DNA of 64,000 bases from Phocaeicola dorei (GTDB taxonomy: Bacteria; Bacteroidota; Bacteroidia; Bacteroidales; Bacteroidaceae): the NCBI RefSeq assembly GCF_013009555.1, contig NZ_CP046176.1:3503501-3567500 (forward strand), given 5' to 3'. The position numbers and the translations under genes are program-made. How positions within the stretch are numbered: the stretch's first letter is position 1; the number at the start of each line of letters is the position of its first letter. The notes under the pieces are model-generated. The model did not search any database. It was not told where the DNA came from and saw only the letters and a list, made by a program, of their open reading frames with translations. Positions 1 through 8,951 of the stretch are shown here, piece by piece.

Positions 1-84
1 TTACAAGAAGGCGCGGAAGACTATATTGTCAAACCTTTCAATCCCATGGAGTTAAAAGTAAGAATTAAGAAAATTATTGAGTAA
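1..84 (+). CDS. Response regulator receiver domain, C-terminal end (partial)
   Basis: Frame 1 is open from the window edge to a TAA at 82-84 and gives 27 residues. They contain G-A-E-D-Y-I-V-K-P-F, the typical end of a CheY-like receiver: the conserved Lys-Pro after beta-5 and then helix 5. Only this tail is visible, so the output domain, if any, lies before the receiver or is absent. The next gene starts 6 bases downstream and itself carries a receiver-like domain, so the two are probably co-transcribed. Confidence 0.8.
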   Translation, partial: LQEGAEDYIVKPFNPMELKVRIKKIIE

Positions 85-90
85 ATCAGC

Positions 91-1266
91 ATGACCTTTC
101 TGCTTTATATAGGAAAGAACAAGGATTTTTTGCGCAAATTCAGCAAGCTCGAAAATGTCCAGATGATTTATGCCCAAAACTACCAGGATGCCATTACAAT
201 TTGTGTCAGGCTGAAAGTACGTGAGAACATCATTGTCCTTCACGAACAAGGGGAGATGAACGGAGATATTGAACAGATAGGTGCTTTTAGAAAAAAGTTC
301 TATCAGGCATATGTCGTACTCATTACGGACAGGCTGAGTCCCGAAGCCAGCAAAGTCTATCTGAACAGAGGAATAAACGATACCGTCAGTTTGCACATCA
401 CCACCGCCCAGTTAAGGCAGAAAATAGACATCATCAATAAACGGCAGGAACTGCTATATGCACATAACCGGAAGAAAAAAGACGTCAGGCATTTTATCCT
501 TCCCCAATGGAAGCGCTGCTTCGATATTCTTTTCTCCGGTACAGCATTAGTTTTTCTGTCACCAGTCTTTCTGCTGACTGCCATAGCCATACGTCTGGAG
601 AGCAAAGGACCTGTTATTTACAAATCCAAAAGGGTAGGAACGAATTATACCATTTTTAATTTCCTGAAGTTCCGTTCCATGTATACGGACGCCGATAAAA
701 AACTGAAAGACCTTTCCGGTCAGAACCAATACCTGCCGGAAGGTATTCCGGAGATTACCGAAGATTTCTCGATGGAAGAATTAGAAGGGCTGATATTTGG
801 AGATGACGGTGTTATAGATAATGGCGGAATGCTGGTTTCCGATGACTTCATCATTCCGGAAGAAGAGTTCATTTCCAAACAAAACGCACTGGATGAAAGT
901 CCTTTCATAAAAATAGAAAAAGACCCGCGAGTCACCAAAGTAGGACGCGTTTTACGAAAATACAGCCTGGATGAGCTACCTCAACTGGTCAACATATTGA
1001 AAGGCGATATGTCTGTGGTGGGTAACCGTCCTCTTCCACTCTATGAAGCCGAACGTCTGACAAACGATGAAAGTATCGAACGCTTCATGGCGCCTGCCGG
1101 GCTGACCGGTTTGTGGCAGGTAGAAAAGCGGGGGGATGCCGGAAAATTATCCGCTAAAGAACGCAAAGAATTAGATTTGAAATACGGTAAAGAATTCTCC
1201 TTTTTTCTGGATATGAAAATCCTGTTCAAGACTTTGACAGCTTTTGTCCAAAAAGGAGATGTTTAA
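91..1266 (+). CDS. Sugar transferase (phosphoglycosyl transferase) with N-terminal pseudo-receiver
   Basis: 391 aa. Residues about 140-391 are a bacterial sugar transferase of the WbaP/EpsL type, which moves a sugar-1-phosphate to undecaprenyl phosphate at the inner membrane to start repeat-unit synthesis. Visible features are K-R-C-F-D-I before one membrane segment (about 150-172), G-P-V-I-Y, K-F-R-S-M, the catalytic D-E-L-P-Q and V-V-G-N-R-P (usually V-G-P-R-P). An acidic insert of about 70 residues lies between the K-F-R-S-M and D-P-R parts. Residues 1-120 resemble a receiver fold (I-I-V-L-H-E-Q; V-L-I-T-D) but lack the acidic pair, the phospho-Asp and the Lys, so phosphorylation is unlikely. 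It follows a real receiver gene by 6 bp. The transferase call is firm; the receiver origin is inference from pattern. Confidence 0.88.
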   Translation: MTFLLYIGKNKDFLRKFSKLENVQMIYAQNYQDAITICVRLKVRENIIVLHEQGEMNGDIEQIGAFRKKFYQAYVVLITDRLSPEASKVYLNRGINDTVSLHITTAQLRQKIDIINKRQELLYAHNRKKKDVRHFILPQWKRCFDILFSGTALVFLSPVFLLTAIAIRLESKGPVIYKSKRVGTNYTIFNFLKFRSMYTDADKKLKDLSGQNQYLPEGIPEITEDFSMEELEGLIFGDDGVIDNGGMLVSDDFIIPEEEFISKQNALDESPFIKIEKDPRVTKVGRVLRKYSLDELPQLVNILKGDMSVVGNRPLPLYEAERLTNDESIERFMAPAGLTGLWQVEKRGDAGKLSAKERKELDLKYGKEFSFFLDMKILFKTLTAFVQKGDV

Positions 1267-1302
1267 ATAATTTGTTTTAGGAATAAAAAGGGGATTTATT
1301 AT

Positions 1303-2178
1303 ATGGATAAAGTATGTCTTTTTGTCATCTGTATGTATTGTTCTATCCATCACTTAAGCGCACAACAGGAAGAACAACAAACACAACCGGTACAGCAACC
1401 TCTTGTGACACAAGATGATATATTGGGGAATATGAATGTGGATTATGCGAAGATAAAGCTGCCTCCGTTAAGTGTCCTTTATGAGAATGCACGCAGCACT
1501 CCAAGCTTACAGATTTTAGAGAAAGAGAAACTGTTACAGAAAAAGTTACTATCGAAAGAGAAAAGGAACTGGCTGGGGTTTATCCAAGCCGGCGGAAGTG
1601 CTTCTTACGGTATAGCAGACAATGTGGCCAGCAATACGGATGTCAACACCCCACTTATTTACAGGTATGTAGGTACAGAACAAACTTCGTGGAACGTGGG
1701 AGGCGGCATCAGTATTCCTTTTGAAAAGCTGTTCGACCTCCGGGGAGGAATCAAGCGCCAGCGAATCCAAGTGGATATTGCCGAGTTAAGAAAACAGGAA
1801 GCATACGAAACTCTTAAAATACAAATAGCTCATTTATATGTTCAGATTTTATCTAATATAGAAACATTGCAAAGATCAGCTGAAAATATAGCTTTATATA
1901 AAGGTGCATCGGCTGTTGCAGAACAGGAATATAGAAACAGACGTACCTCTATTCATGATGTGGCCAAGACTAAAGAGCAGGAATTTGCCGCTAATCAAGA
2001 CTTTGCCTTACTACGCTCTACTATTAACGATCAACTGCTGACCCTTGAAATAATCTCCCACACCCCCATCTTGACCATACAAGGAGAAAAGGACGTTCAA
2101 GAAACAACGATACAGGAACAGGAAGAAAACAAGAGGCAAAGTAAGACAAAAAGGAATAAGAAACATGGAATTATTTAA
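1303..2178 (+). CDS. TolC-like outer membrane protein, short form
   Basis: 291 aa with a signal peptide (hydrophobic residues 4-18 ending S-A-Q-Q). The rest has the look of the outer-membrane efflux protein family: a helical segment rich in Leu, Lys and Glu (about 65-90), a Gly-rich strand region (about 90-150, A-G-G-S-A and G-G-G-I-S-I-P), then long amphipathic helices to the end. TolC proteins usually have about 420-480 residues and two repeats; this one has roughly one repeat. The highly charged C-terminus (K-R-Q-S-K-T-K-R-N-K-K) overlaps the next gene by 14 bp. Its place between the initiating transferase and the Wzc-like gene suggests it is the outer-membrane part of polysaccharide export, standing in for a Wza-type protein. 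That role is inference. Confidence 0.62.
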   Translation: MDKVCLFVICMYCSIHHLSAQQEEQQTQPVQQPLVTQDDILGNMNVDYAKIKLPPLSVLYENARSTPSLQILEKEKLLQKKLLSKEKRNWLGFIQAGGSASYGIADNVASNTDVNTPLIYRYVGTEQTSWNVGGGISIPFEKLFDLRGGIKRQRIQVDIAELRKQEAYETLKIQIAHLYVQILSNIETLQRSAENIALYKGASAVAEQEYRNRRTSIHDVAKTKEQEFAANQDFALLRSTINDQLLTLEIISHTPILTIQGEKDVQETTIQEQEENKRQSKTKRNKKHGII

Positions 2179-4312
2179 ATATATAGTCAAGTTTATCTAT
2201 CGTATCCGTTGGTGGATGGTTATATTTCCATGTATAGCCGGTATCATAGCGTGGTTCCTTACCAGAAGTCTGGAAAAAACGTATGATGTGAAAACCACCA
2301 TCTTTACAGGAATCATCTCCGGATACAACGTAGATGCCACCGATACCAGAAATGCCACTGTGCACATGAGTAATTTAATGAATATCATTACGACGGAACG
2401 CACACTGAAAATAGTATCTCTGAAACTGCTTGCCCGCTGTTTGGTTTATGGAGATGCCGAAAGAAACACCAGTTATATTTCAGCCATACATTACCAGCAG
2501 CTAGTTTCCGGTATTCCACGAGAGTTACAGGCATTGATAGACAAGCAAAACGAAGAGAAAACCTATCATAATCTGGTAGCTTTTGAACGCCCGTCCATCA
2601 ATAATTTTATCTACCAACTACTCAATTATACCCACCCTTATTTCAGCGTACCTCTACTCTCACAACATATAAAAGTAGCCAGGTTGGGAAACAGCGATAT
2701 GATCGAGATTGCTTATAGTGCCAACGATCCGGGAATAGCTTATAACACACTTGAGATACTGAATGAAGAATTTGTCAAACAATACCATGAACTACGCTAT
2801 GGAGAAACAGACAATGTTATCAAGTTCTTTCAAGAAGAACTGGCCAGATTAGACAAAATGCTGACTGCCGCCGAGGATTCTTTAATCGAGTACAATATAG
2901 AAAACCGCATCATCAACTACGGAGAACAAACCAAACAAGTGGCAAGCATGGACGCTGCTTACCGGATGATGGACAATGATTTACTTGTCAATTACTCTAC
3001 CAGTAAGGCGTTGATCGATTTCTATGAATATAAATTAGGTGATGTGGCCAAATTGATCCGTACCAACAATGAGTTTATGGACAAACTTCATCAAATGTCC
3101 CAATTGAACACTCAGATCTCAACCATGGAAATCACTCCGGACGAAAAGAACCGGAAGAAACTGGAGGAACAAAAAAACATGTTAAGTAACGCCGAACAAA
3201 ACATCAACAATCTCGCCCTGAAACTAAGTGCTGAAGCTGCAAGTACAAACAATGTATCTTATGAAACACTCATCAGCCAGTGGCTTGACCAAATAGTCCT
3301 TGCCGAAAAGACTAAAGCCCAAATGGAAGCACGAGATATAATGAGAGAGAATTTAAATGAAGATTTCCTTTATTTCTCCCCCATCGGCGCCACCCTGGGC
3401 CGGAAAGAAAGGCATATCGGCTTTGTGGAAAGCAACTATATGTCTACCATGGGGGCCTTAAATGCAGCCATCTTGCGACAAAAGAATCTGGAAATGACTT
3501 CGGCTTCATTAAAAATCATGAACCCGCCCCTGTTTCCATTGACCTCCTCCCCCACCAATGCACGCATGATTATACTTGCATCCATACTGGGTACTTTACT
3601 TTTCATCATTGGTTATTTTCTGATTATCGAAATACTGGACCGTACCCTCAGAGACAAAATACGTACAGAACGAATCACCGGAGGAACAGTTATCGGCGCA
3701 TATCCTAAAGAAAGCAAGTTAAGATACAGACGTTATAATAAAGCCATAAACGAAATGGCCGTCAAGCAACTCAGCACCGCTTTATTGCCTCATCTAAATA
3801 CACAGGAACAGCGAGTTATCAATTTGTTAAGTACAGAAGAGAAAGACGGAAAGACCCATGTCGCCCGCCTGATAGAGGAATATTGGAGCAACATCGGCTT
3901 AAACGTCCGCCGCATTACATACGATGAAGATTTTCTAAGCGAAGACAGCCAATATGTACAGGCAAACAATTTGAAAGAACTATGTCCCGATCTGGAAAAG
4001 GATGAAATTCTTCTAATCGAACACCCGGTCCTGAAAAGCAATCCTCTGCCTCCGGCTTTGTTAAATGAAGCATCCATCAATCTGCTGGTTGTCCGTGCCA
4101 ACCGTACTTGGAAAAATACGGATCAGGCACTGTATGAACATTTGTTACAAGTTAAACAAAAAGAAGTACCCCTCCTTTTCTATCTGACACAAGCAGACAG
4201 AAATACAGTGGAAGATTTTACAGGACAATTACCTCCTTACACGAACTTTAAGAATATGGAATACAGGCTGTTTCAACTCGGACTGACCGCCATTGAATAC
4301 AAAGGAAAATAG
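2165..4312 (+). CDS. Wzz/Wzc-like polysaccharide co-polymerase with degenerate kinase domain
   Basis: 715 aa. It has the layout of a tyrosine autokinase type co-polymerase, which controls chain length and export at the inner membrane: a membrane segment at about 16-33, a long periplasmic coiled-coil region (about 190-400), a Pro-rich motif and a second membrane segment at about 467-488, then a cytoplasmic domain of about 220 residues. In that domain the P-loop reads T-E-E-K-D-G-K-T rather than G-x-x-x-G-x-G-K-T/S. The Walker B-like strand ends L-L-I-E-H-P instead of I-D-x-P-P, and there is no Tyr-rich tail. It overlaps the upstream gene by 14 bp and lies 3 bp before the polymerase gene. Loss of kinase activity is inferred from these motifs. 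Confidence 0.85.
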   Translation: MELFKYIVKFIYRIRWWMVIFPCIAGIIAWFLTRSLEKTYDVKTTIFTGIISGYNVDATDTRNATVHMSNLMNIITTERTLKIVSLKLLARCLVYGDAERNTSYISAIHYQQLVSGIPRELQALIDKQNEEKTYHNLVAFERPSINNFIYQLLNYTHPYFSVPLLSQHIKVARLGNSDMIEIAYSANDPGIAYNTLEILNEEFVKQYHELRYGETDNVIKFFQEELARLDKMLTAAEDSLIEYNIENRIINYGEQTKQVASMDAAYRMMDNDLLVNYSTSKALIDFYEYKLGDVAKLIRTNNEFMDKLHQMSQLNTQISTMEITPDEKNRKKLEEQKNMLSNAEQNINNLALKLSAEAASTNNVSYETLISQWLDQIVLAEKTKAQMEARDIMRENLNEDFLYFSPIGATLGRKERHIGFVESNYMSTMGALNAAILRQKNLEMTSASLKIMNPPLFPLTSSPTNARMIILASILGTLLFIIGYFLIIEILDRTLRDKIRTERITGGTVIGAYPKESKLRYRRYNKAINEMAVKQLSTALLPHLNTQEQRVINLLSTEEKDGKTHVARLIEEYWSNIGLNVRRITYDEDFLSEDSQYVQANNLKELCPDLEKDEILLIEHPVLKSNPLPPALLNEASINLLVVRANRTWKNTDQALYEHLLQVKQKEVPLLFYLTQADRNTVEDFTGQLPPYTNFKNMEYRLFQLGLTAIEYKGK

Positions 4313-4315
4313 ATA

Positions 4316-5776
4316 ATGATAGCAAAAGAAATAAATATAACCCATACAGGTCAAATTCTAGCCAGCTTTATTATCGGGCTGTGCTTATGCCTATGGACAG
4401 CCCTCAACATGAAACCTGCCATAGGAGTTGCAATAGGGTTCATACCTTTTGCCACGCTTTTTATTTTTATATGCATAAACAAACCCGCCATTCTGCTGGC
4501 CATCACCTTTATGCTGAATTACCTGATAATGGGAATTAACAGATATCATTCCATCCCTATTGCCATTACCAATATCTTTGACTTGCTCTACGGCATCATG
4601 TTGGCCCTTATTCTTCTGAAACAGTTACAAAGCAATCATCATTTCAGAAGAATACTGAACGTCTATACCTGCATCACATTGGTCTGGCTGCTATATTGTA
4701 TCATCAACATAGGTAATGGTATTACCGGTGAATTTTACATGGAAGCATGGCTTCGTATTTTAAGACCCTGGGCCTTATACCCTATTCTGACCTGTATTAT
4801 TCTATCCATACACTGCAATCGCTACACTTTTATCCATTACTTTTTAATACTATGGGGTATCATGACCCTACTGGCTGCCGCAAAAGGATATTGGCAAAAG
4901 AACAAAGGTTTTGACAGTACCGAGCTAAGCTGGTTGTGGGCCTACGGAGCACGTACCCATTTTATCCATTCCGGTATCCGCTATTTCTCATTTTTCACTG
5001 ACGCGGGTCTTTTCGGTGCCAGCATGGGATTATCCTGCACTGTTTTCACGCTTACTTTTTTCTATACAAAGAACCTATTTCTCAGACTCTTCTATTTAAT
5101 AGTGGGTATGGCAGGATTTTATGGTCTGTTAATATCGGGAACCCGATCGGCCATAGCAGTACCCATTGCAGGGCTGGGGCTCTTTCTGTTCCTGTCTAAA
5201 AGTTGGAAAATAGGCATCATTTCCTTTATCCTGCTTGTTGGAGGAGTAGGAATGCTGAAATACACCAAGATCGGAGAGAGCAATAAATTGATCCGCCGTA
5301 TGCGTTCCGCTTTCGACACAGAGGACCAATCGATGATGGCGCGTTTCGAGAACCAGAAAGCACTGAATGCCTACATGGATGAAATGCCCTTCGGCATAGG
5401 CATGGGAGCCATAGACGGGGTAGTTCCTCCCCATAACAAATATTATTTCGTTTCCATCTGTCCTTCAGACTCCAGTCTGGTAGATGTATGGAAACAGATG
5501 GGAATAGTGGGACTGTGTGTGTTTTTGGGTATGCATGCCATTCTATTTCTATCGGGCTCCTACATTCTTTTATTCAAAATCCGAAATCCGGAAATCCGAG
5601 GACCGCTGACAGGTATGTTATGCGGTTGTGCAGGCATACTGGTAGCTTCTTACGCCAATATGGTTTATTTCCAGTTTCCTAACGGAATCTTGATTTATTC
5701 CTGTTTCACCTTTGTTTTTTTAGGACCTTATTTAGATAAACAATACTCAGAAATACATGGACTACCGGCAGCCTGA
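4316..5776 (+). CDS. O-antigen polymerase/ligase family membrane protein
   Basis: 486 aa, almost entirely hydrophobic with roughly 10-12 membrane segments and one larger loop at about 330-390 (between I-R-R-M-R-S-A-F and P-P-H-N-K-Y-Y). The H-N-x-x-Y/F motif in that periplasmic loop and the preceding G-x-G pattern (F-G-I-G-M-G-A-I) are characteristic of Wzy/WaaL proteins, which join lipid-linked repeat units or ligate a finished glycan. Sequence alone cannot separate polymerase from ligase. Placed 3 bp after the Wzc-like gene and overlapping the next glycosyltransferase by 20 bp, it most likely works as the polymerase of this locus. Confidence 0.82.
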   Translation: MIAKEINITHTGQILASFIIGLCLCLWTALNMKPAIGVAIGFIPFATLFIFICINKPAILLAITFMLNYLIMGINRYHSIPIAITNIFDLLYGIMLALILLKQLQSNHHFRRILNVYTCITLVWLLYCIINIGNGITGEFYMEAWLRILRPWALYPILTCIILSIHCNRYTFIHYFLILWGIMTLLAAAKGYWQKNKGFDSTELSWLWAYGARTHFIHSGIRYFSFFTDAGLFGASMGLSCTVFTLTFFYTKNLFLRLFYLIVGMAGFYGLLISGTRSAIAVPIAGLGLFLFLSKSWKIGIISFILLVGGVGMLKYTKIGESNKLIRRMRSAFDTEDQSMMARFENQKALNAYMDEMPFGIGMGAIDGVVPPHNKYYFVSICPSDSSLVDVWKQMGIVGLCVFLGMHAILFLSGSYILLFKIRNPEIRGPLTGMLCGCAGILVASYANMVYFQFPNGILIYSCFTFVFLGPYLDKQYSEIHGLPAA

Positions 5777-6662
5777 CCTATCCGTCATCACCGTGAACTA
5801 TAACGGTTTTCACGACACCTGCGAATTTATCGACTCGTGGACAGCTACTATATTCTCTGTCAGTTATGAAATGATAGTCATTGACAATGGTTCCACTGCC
5901 AATGAAGCCGCCTTGCTACAAAAAACATATCCTTTTATCCAAGCCGTACGCAGTGAGCAGAACTTAGGATTCGCCGGAGGTAACAATCTGGGTATAAACC
6001 TTGCAAAAGGAAAATACCTGTTCTTGCTGAACAATGATGTTTGTATGGTCAAAGATGCCATACCCTTGTTGATAAAACGCCTTCTGTCCTCCGACAAGAT
6101 AGCAGGTGTCTCCCCGTTAATCCGGGATTATGCAGAACCGCACGCCATACAATTTGCAGGATACACCCAACTTTCGCCCATTACCTTAAGAAACAGAGCC
6201 ATAGGCAAAGGGAAAATAAATAAAGGCCACTACCCCGCCCAAAAAACGCCTTATCTGCATGGTGCCGCCATGTTACTGAAAAAAACAATAATAGACAAGC
6301 TTAGCCTGATGCCCGAAGAATATTTTCTATATTATGAGGAACTGGACTGGTGCACCTATATCAATAGGGAAGGCTACGAACTATGGTACGATCCCGCTTG
6401 CGAAATATGGCACAAGGACAGCAACTCCACCGGAAAAGAAAGTCCGTTGAAATACTATTACCTGAGCAGAAACAGATTACTATATGCCTACCGCAATCTC
6501 TTTGACTGGAAACTTCCGGTTTCCATCTTATACCAGACAATGATTGTATGTCCCAAAAACATACTGACCGCCTTGGGGAAAGGAAAGAAAGCCATAGCCA
6601 AAGCACATTGGGAGGGAACAAAAGCATTTTTCAAACTTAGAAACAAAGACAAACAGCCATGA
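5757..6662 (+). CDS. GT2 glycosyltransferase (rhamnosyltransferase-like)
   Basis: 301 aa. The GT-A fold motifs are clear: S-V-I-T-V-N-Y-N-G at the N-terminus, I-D-N-G-S-T, N-L-G-F-A-G-G-N-N and the nucleotide/metal site L-L-N-N-D-V. H-G-A-A-M-L and E-E-L-D-W-C follow in the acceptor half. The N-L-G-F-A-x-G-N-N plus N-N-D set is typical of the WbbL-like branch, which often transfers rhamnose, but the donor here is unknown. It is soluble or peripheral at the membrane. The gene overlaps the polymerase by 20 bp and the next gene by 4 bp, so it belongs to the same operon. Confidence 0.87.
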   Translation: MDYRQPDLSVITVNYNGFHDTCEFIDSWTATIFSVSYEMIVIDNGSTANEAALLQKTYPFIQAVRSEQNLGFAGGNNLGINLAKGKYLFLLNNDVCMVKDAIPLLIKRLLSSDKIAGVSPLIRDYAEPHAIQFAGYTQLSPITLRNRAIGKGKINKGHYPAQKTPYLHGAAMLLKKTIIDKLSLMPEEYFLYYEELDWCTYINREGYELWYDPACEIWHKDSNSTGKESPLKYYYLSRNRLLYAYRNLFDWKLPVSILYQTMIVCPKNILTALGKGKKAIAKAHWEGTKAFFKLRNKDKQP

Positions 6663-7783
6663 TATTTCTAGCATACATAGAACTATTACTTTTCGCGATA
6701 TGCGCCTTTACTGTTTTTTACCTGCTGGTATACGCCATAGCGGCAACGGGCAACCGCACCGACAAATATTCCGAATCAAGAGTAAAACACCGTTTCGCCA
6801 TTCTGATACCGACCTATCAGGACGATGACTACATACCCTATACCGTCAAATCATTTCTACAACAAGAATATCCTATAGACTGCTATGACATTATCGTCAT
6901 TTCAGACCACCTGAAGCCGGAAACAAACAGACAGCTGGCACAATATCCCATCACCCTGTTGCAAGCCAGGTTCAAGAAAAGTTCAAAAATGAAATCTGTC
7001 AAAGCAGCTATGTCACAATTACAAGAAGGACAATACGATATCGTTTTAATCATGAATGCGGACAATGTAGTGGACACCAATTTTCTTGAAGTTGTCAACA
7101 ATACGTATGCCAGCGGCTCCAATGCCATCCAAACCCATCGCATCTATCAAGAAAGACCCAATAATGTCAGCATATTGAATGCCATCACCGACGAGATCAA
7201 TAATTCCATTCTTCGTGCGGGACATGTCAATTTGGGACTTTCAGCTTCGCTGAACGGCTCCGGAACCGCAATAGACTTCACTTGGTTCAAAGAAAACATC
7301 CGTCATTTAAAAGACGATGACGATGAAAAAGTCATCGAATCCCTGCTGCTCCGCGAACGGATATATGTGGAATATTTAAATAATACCCATGTATATGCCT
7401 TGAAGAATAGTGGAAAGAAAAAATTCTATACCCAACATGGTACTTGGATTAAAACCCAATATTATTCCCTGTTCACCAATATCGGTAATCTGCCCGGCGC
7501 CATTTTAAGTGGAAAATTTGATTATGCCGACCGTATTTTGCAATGGTTCATTTTCCCTCGCACCATCCTGCTAGGTATCCTCATCCTGTTCAGTTTCCTG
7601 TCCGTATACTTCCACTGGAGCGCCTGCCTAAAATGGTGGGGATTATTACTCACTTTCTTATTGACTATGGCAATAGCCACTCCAAACTACTTGGTGGACA
7701 GCAAATTCAACAAAGCCATGAAAGCTATCCCCTTTCTGGCGGCAGGCATGATATTCAATATGCTTTTAAGAAAGAAAAAATAA
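6659..7783 (+). CDS. Membrane GT2 glycosyltransferase, first of a paralogous pair
   Basis: 374 aa. An N-terminal membrane anchor (about 5-30) is followed by a GT-A domain (A-I-L-I-P-T-Y-Q-D-D; V-I-S-D-H; M-N-A-D-N) and two or three membrane segments at the C-terminus. It is clearly related to the next gene: both have P-E-T-N, I-Q-T-H-R, N-N-S-I and G-S-G in the same order. It lacks the Q-x-x-R-W motif of processive GT2 enzymes; the equivalent stretch reads Q-H-G-T-W. It starts on an ATGA overlap with the upstream gene. The donor and acceptor are not predictable. Confidence 0.84.
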   Translation: MIFLAYIELLLFAICAFTVFYLLVYAIAATGNRTDKYSESRVKHRFAILIPTYQDDDYIPYTVKSFLQQEYPIDCYDIIVISDHLKPETNRQLAQYPITLLQARFKKSSKMKSVKAAMSQLQEGQYDIVLIMNADNVVDTNFLEVVNNTYASGSNAIQTHRIYQERPNNVSILNAITDEINNSILRAGHVNLGLSASLNGSGTAIDFTWFKENIRHLKDDDDEKVIESLLLRERIYVEYLNNTHVYALKNSGKKKFYTQHGTWIKTQYYSLFTNIGNLPGAILSGKFDYADRILQWFIFPRTILLGILILFSFLSVYFHWSACLKWWGLLLTFLLTMAIATPNYLVDSKFNKAMKAIPFLAAGMIFNMLLRKKK

Positions 7784-7790
7784 AAGCCCC

Positions 7791-8951
7791 ATGCTATCGG
7801 AAATTATACATATCATGGAATATACGCTATATATCTACCTTTCCGTCAGTGTGGGGTATATAGTCCTGTTTTCTGCCGCCTCTCATTTCTTCAAACAAAA
7901 GAAATATCCCGCGACTACTGTCCGGCAACGTTTTATCATCCTTGTTCCCGCCTATAAAGAGGATGCGGTCATTCACGCCTGCGTCACTTCCGTTCTGCGC
8001 CAAACTTATCCGGCAGAGCTTTACGACCTGATAGTCATATCCGACCACATGCGTCCCGAAACCAATGCCTCACTGCGCAAAGAACGCATCAGCTTGATAG
8101 AACTGCATGAAAAGGAAAGTTCCAAGGCAAAAGCCCTGCGCATTGCAGCAGAGACCATCACAGACCAGCCATACGATTATGTCCTCATACTGGATGCCGA
8201 TAATCTGATCTCACCCTGTTATCTTCAAGAACTGAATAAGGCAGTTTCACAGGGTATAAAAGCCATACAGACACACCGCAAAGCCAAAAATATGAATACA
8301 GACATAGCCCTATTGGATGCCGCCATCGAAGAGATGAACAATTCCATCTTCCGCAAGGGACACATCCGGCTGGGATTTTCATCTGCCCTTACCGGCTCCG
8401 GAATGGCTTTCGATTTCCGATGGTTTGTCCGGAACATCATCCATACCCATAGTACGGGCGAAGACAAAGAACTGGAAGAACTCCTGCTCCGTCAAGGCAT
8501 TCACATTGAATATATAGACACCCTAGAAACATTGGACGAAAAAGTCCGGCAACCGGATGCCTTGCGTAACCAGCGCCGCCGCTGGATAGCCACCCAGCTT
8601 TTCCTTGCATTAAAAATGGGACGTAACCTCCCCACAGCCTTACTGAACGGAAACGGAGATTATCTGCTGAAAACCCTCCAAGCCTTTATCGCTCCCCGCA
8701 GCATTCTGTTGGCGCTCATCGGATTCTTTTCATGTGTTCTCTGCATTTTCTCTCCAACTTCTTCCATAAAGTGGTGGATTTTGCTTATCTTGCTGAATGG
8801 TGCGTTATACCTGGCCATTCCGTCCAATATGAGATATAAATACATGAGCAGAATCCTCAGGCAGACACCTTATTTTGTAATCATTATGCTTCTCAACTTG
8901 TTTCACTTGAAAGGAATGGCACAGAAGTTCAACCATACACAGCATGGATAG
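7791..8951 (+). CDS. Membrane GT2 glycosyltransferase, second of a paralogous pair
   Basis: 386 aa from the first ATG; an in-frame ATG at 7815 would give 378 aa and a start closer to its paralogue. An N-terminal anchor is followed by a GT-A domain with L-V-P-A-Y-K-E-D, V-I-S-D-H, L-D-A-D-N and the Q-R-R-R-W motif seen in BcsA-like and other membrane GT2 enzymes. Two to three membrane segments close the protein. Unlike the upstream copy it keeps the Q-x-x-R-W signature, so it is the more classical member of the pair. It overlaps the acetyltransferase gene by 8 bp. Confidence 0.86.
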   Translation: MLSEIIHIMEYTLYIYLSVSVGYIVLFSAASHFFKQKKYPATTVRQRFIILVPAYKEDAVIHACVTSVLRQTYPAELYDLIVISDHMRPETNASLRKERISLIELHEKESSKAKALRIAAETITDQPYDYVLILDADNLISPCYLQELNKAVSQGIKAIQTHRKAKNMNTDIALLDAAIEEMNNSIFRKGHIRLGFSSALTGSGMAFDFRWFVRNIIHTHSTGEDKELEELLLRQGIHIEYIDTLETLDEKVRQPDALRNQRRRWIATQLFLALKMGRNLPTALLNGNGDYLLKTLQAFIAPRSILLALIGFFSCVLCIFSPTSSIKWWILLILLNGALYLAIPSNMRYKYMSRILRQTPYFVIIMLLNLFHLKGMAQKFNHTQHG

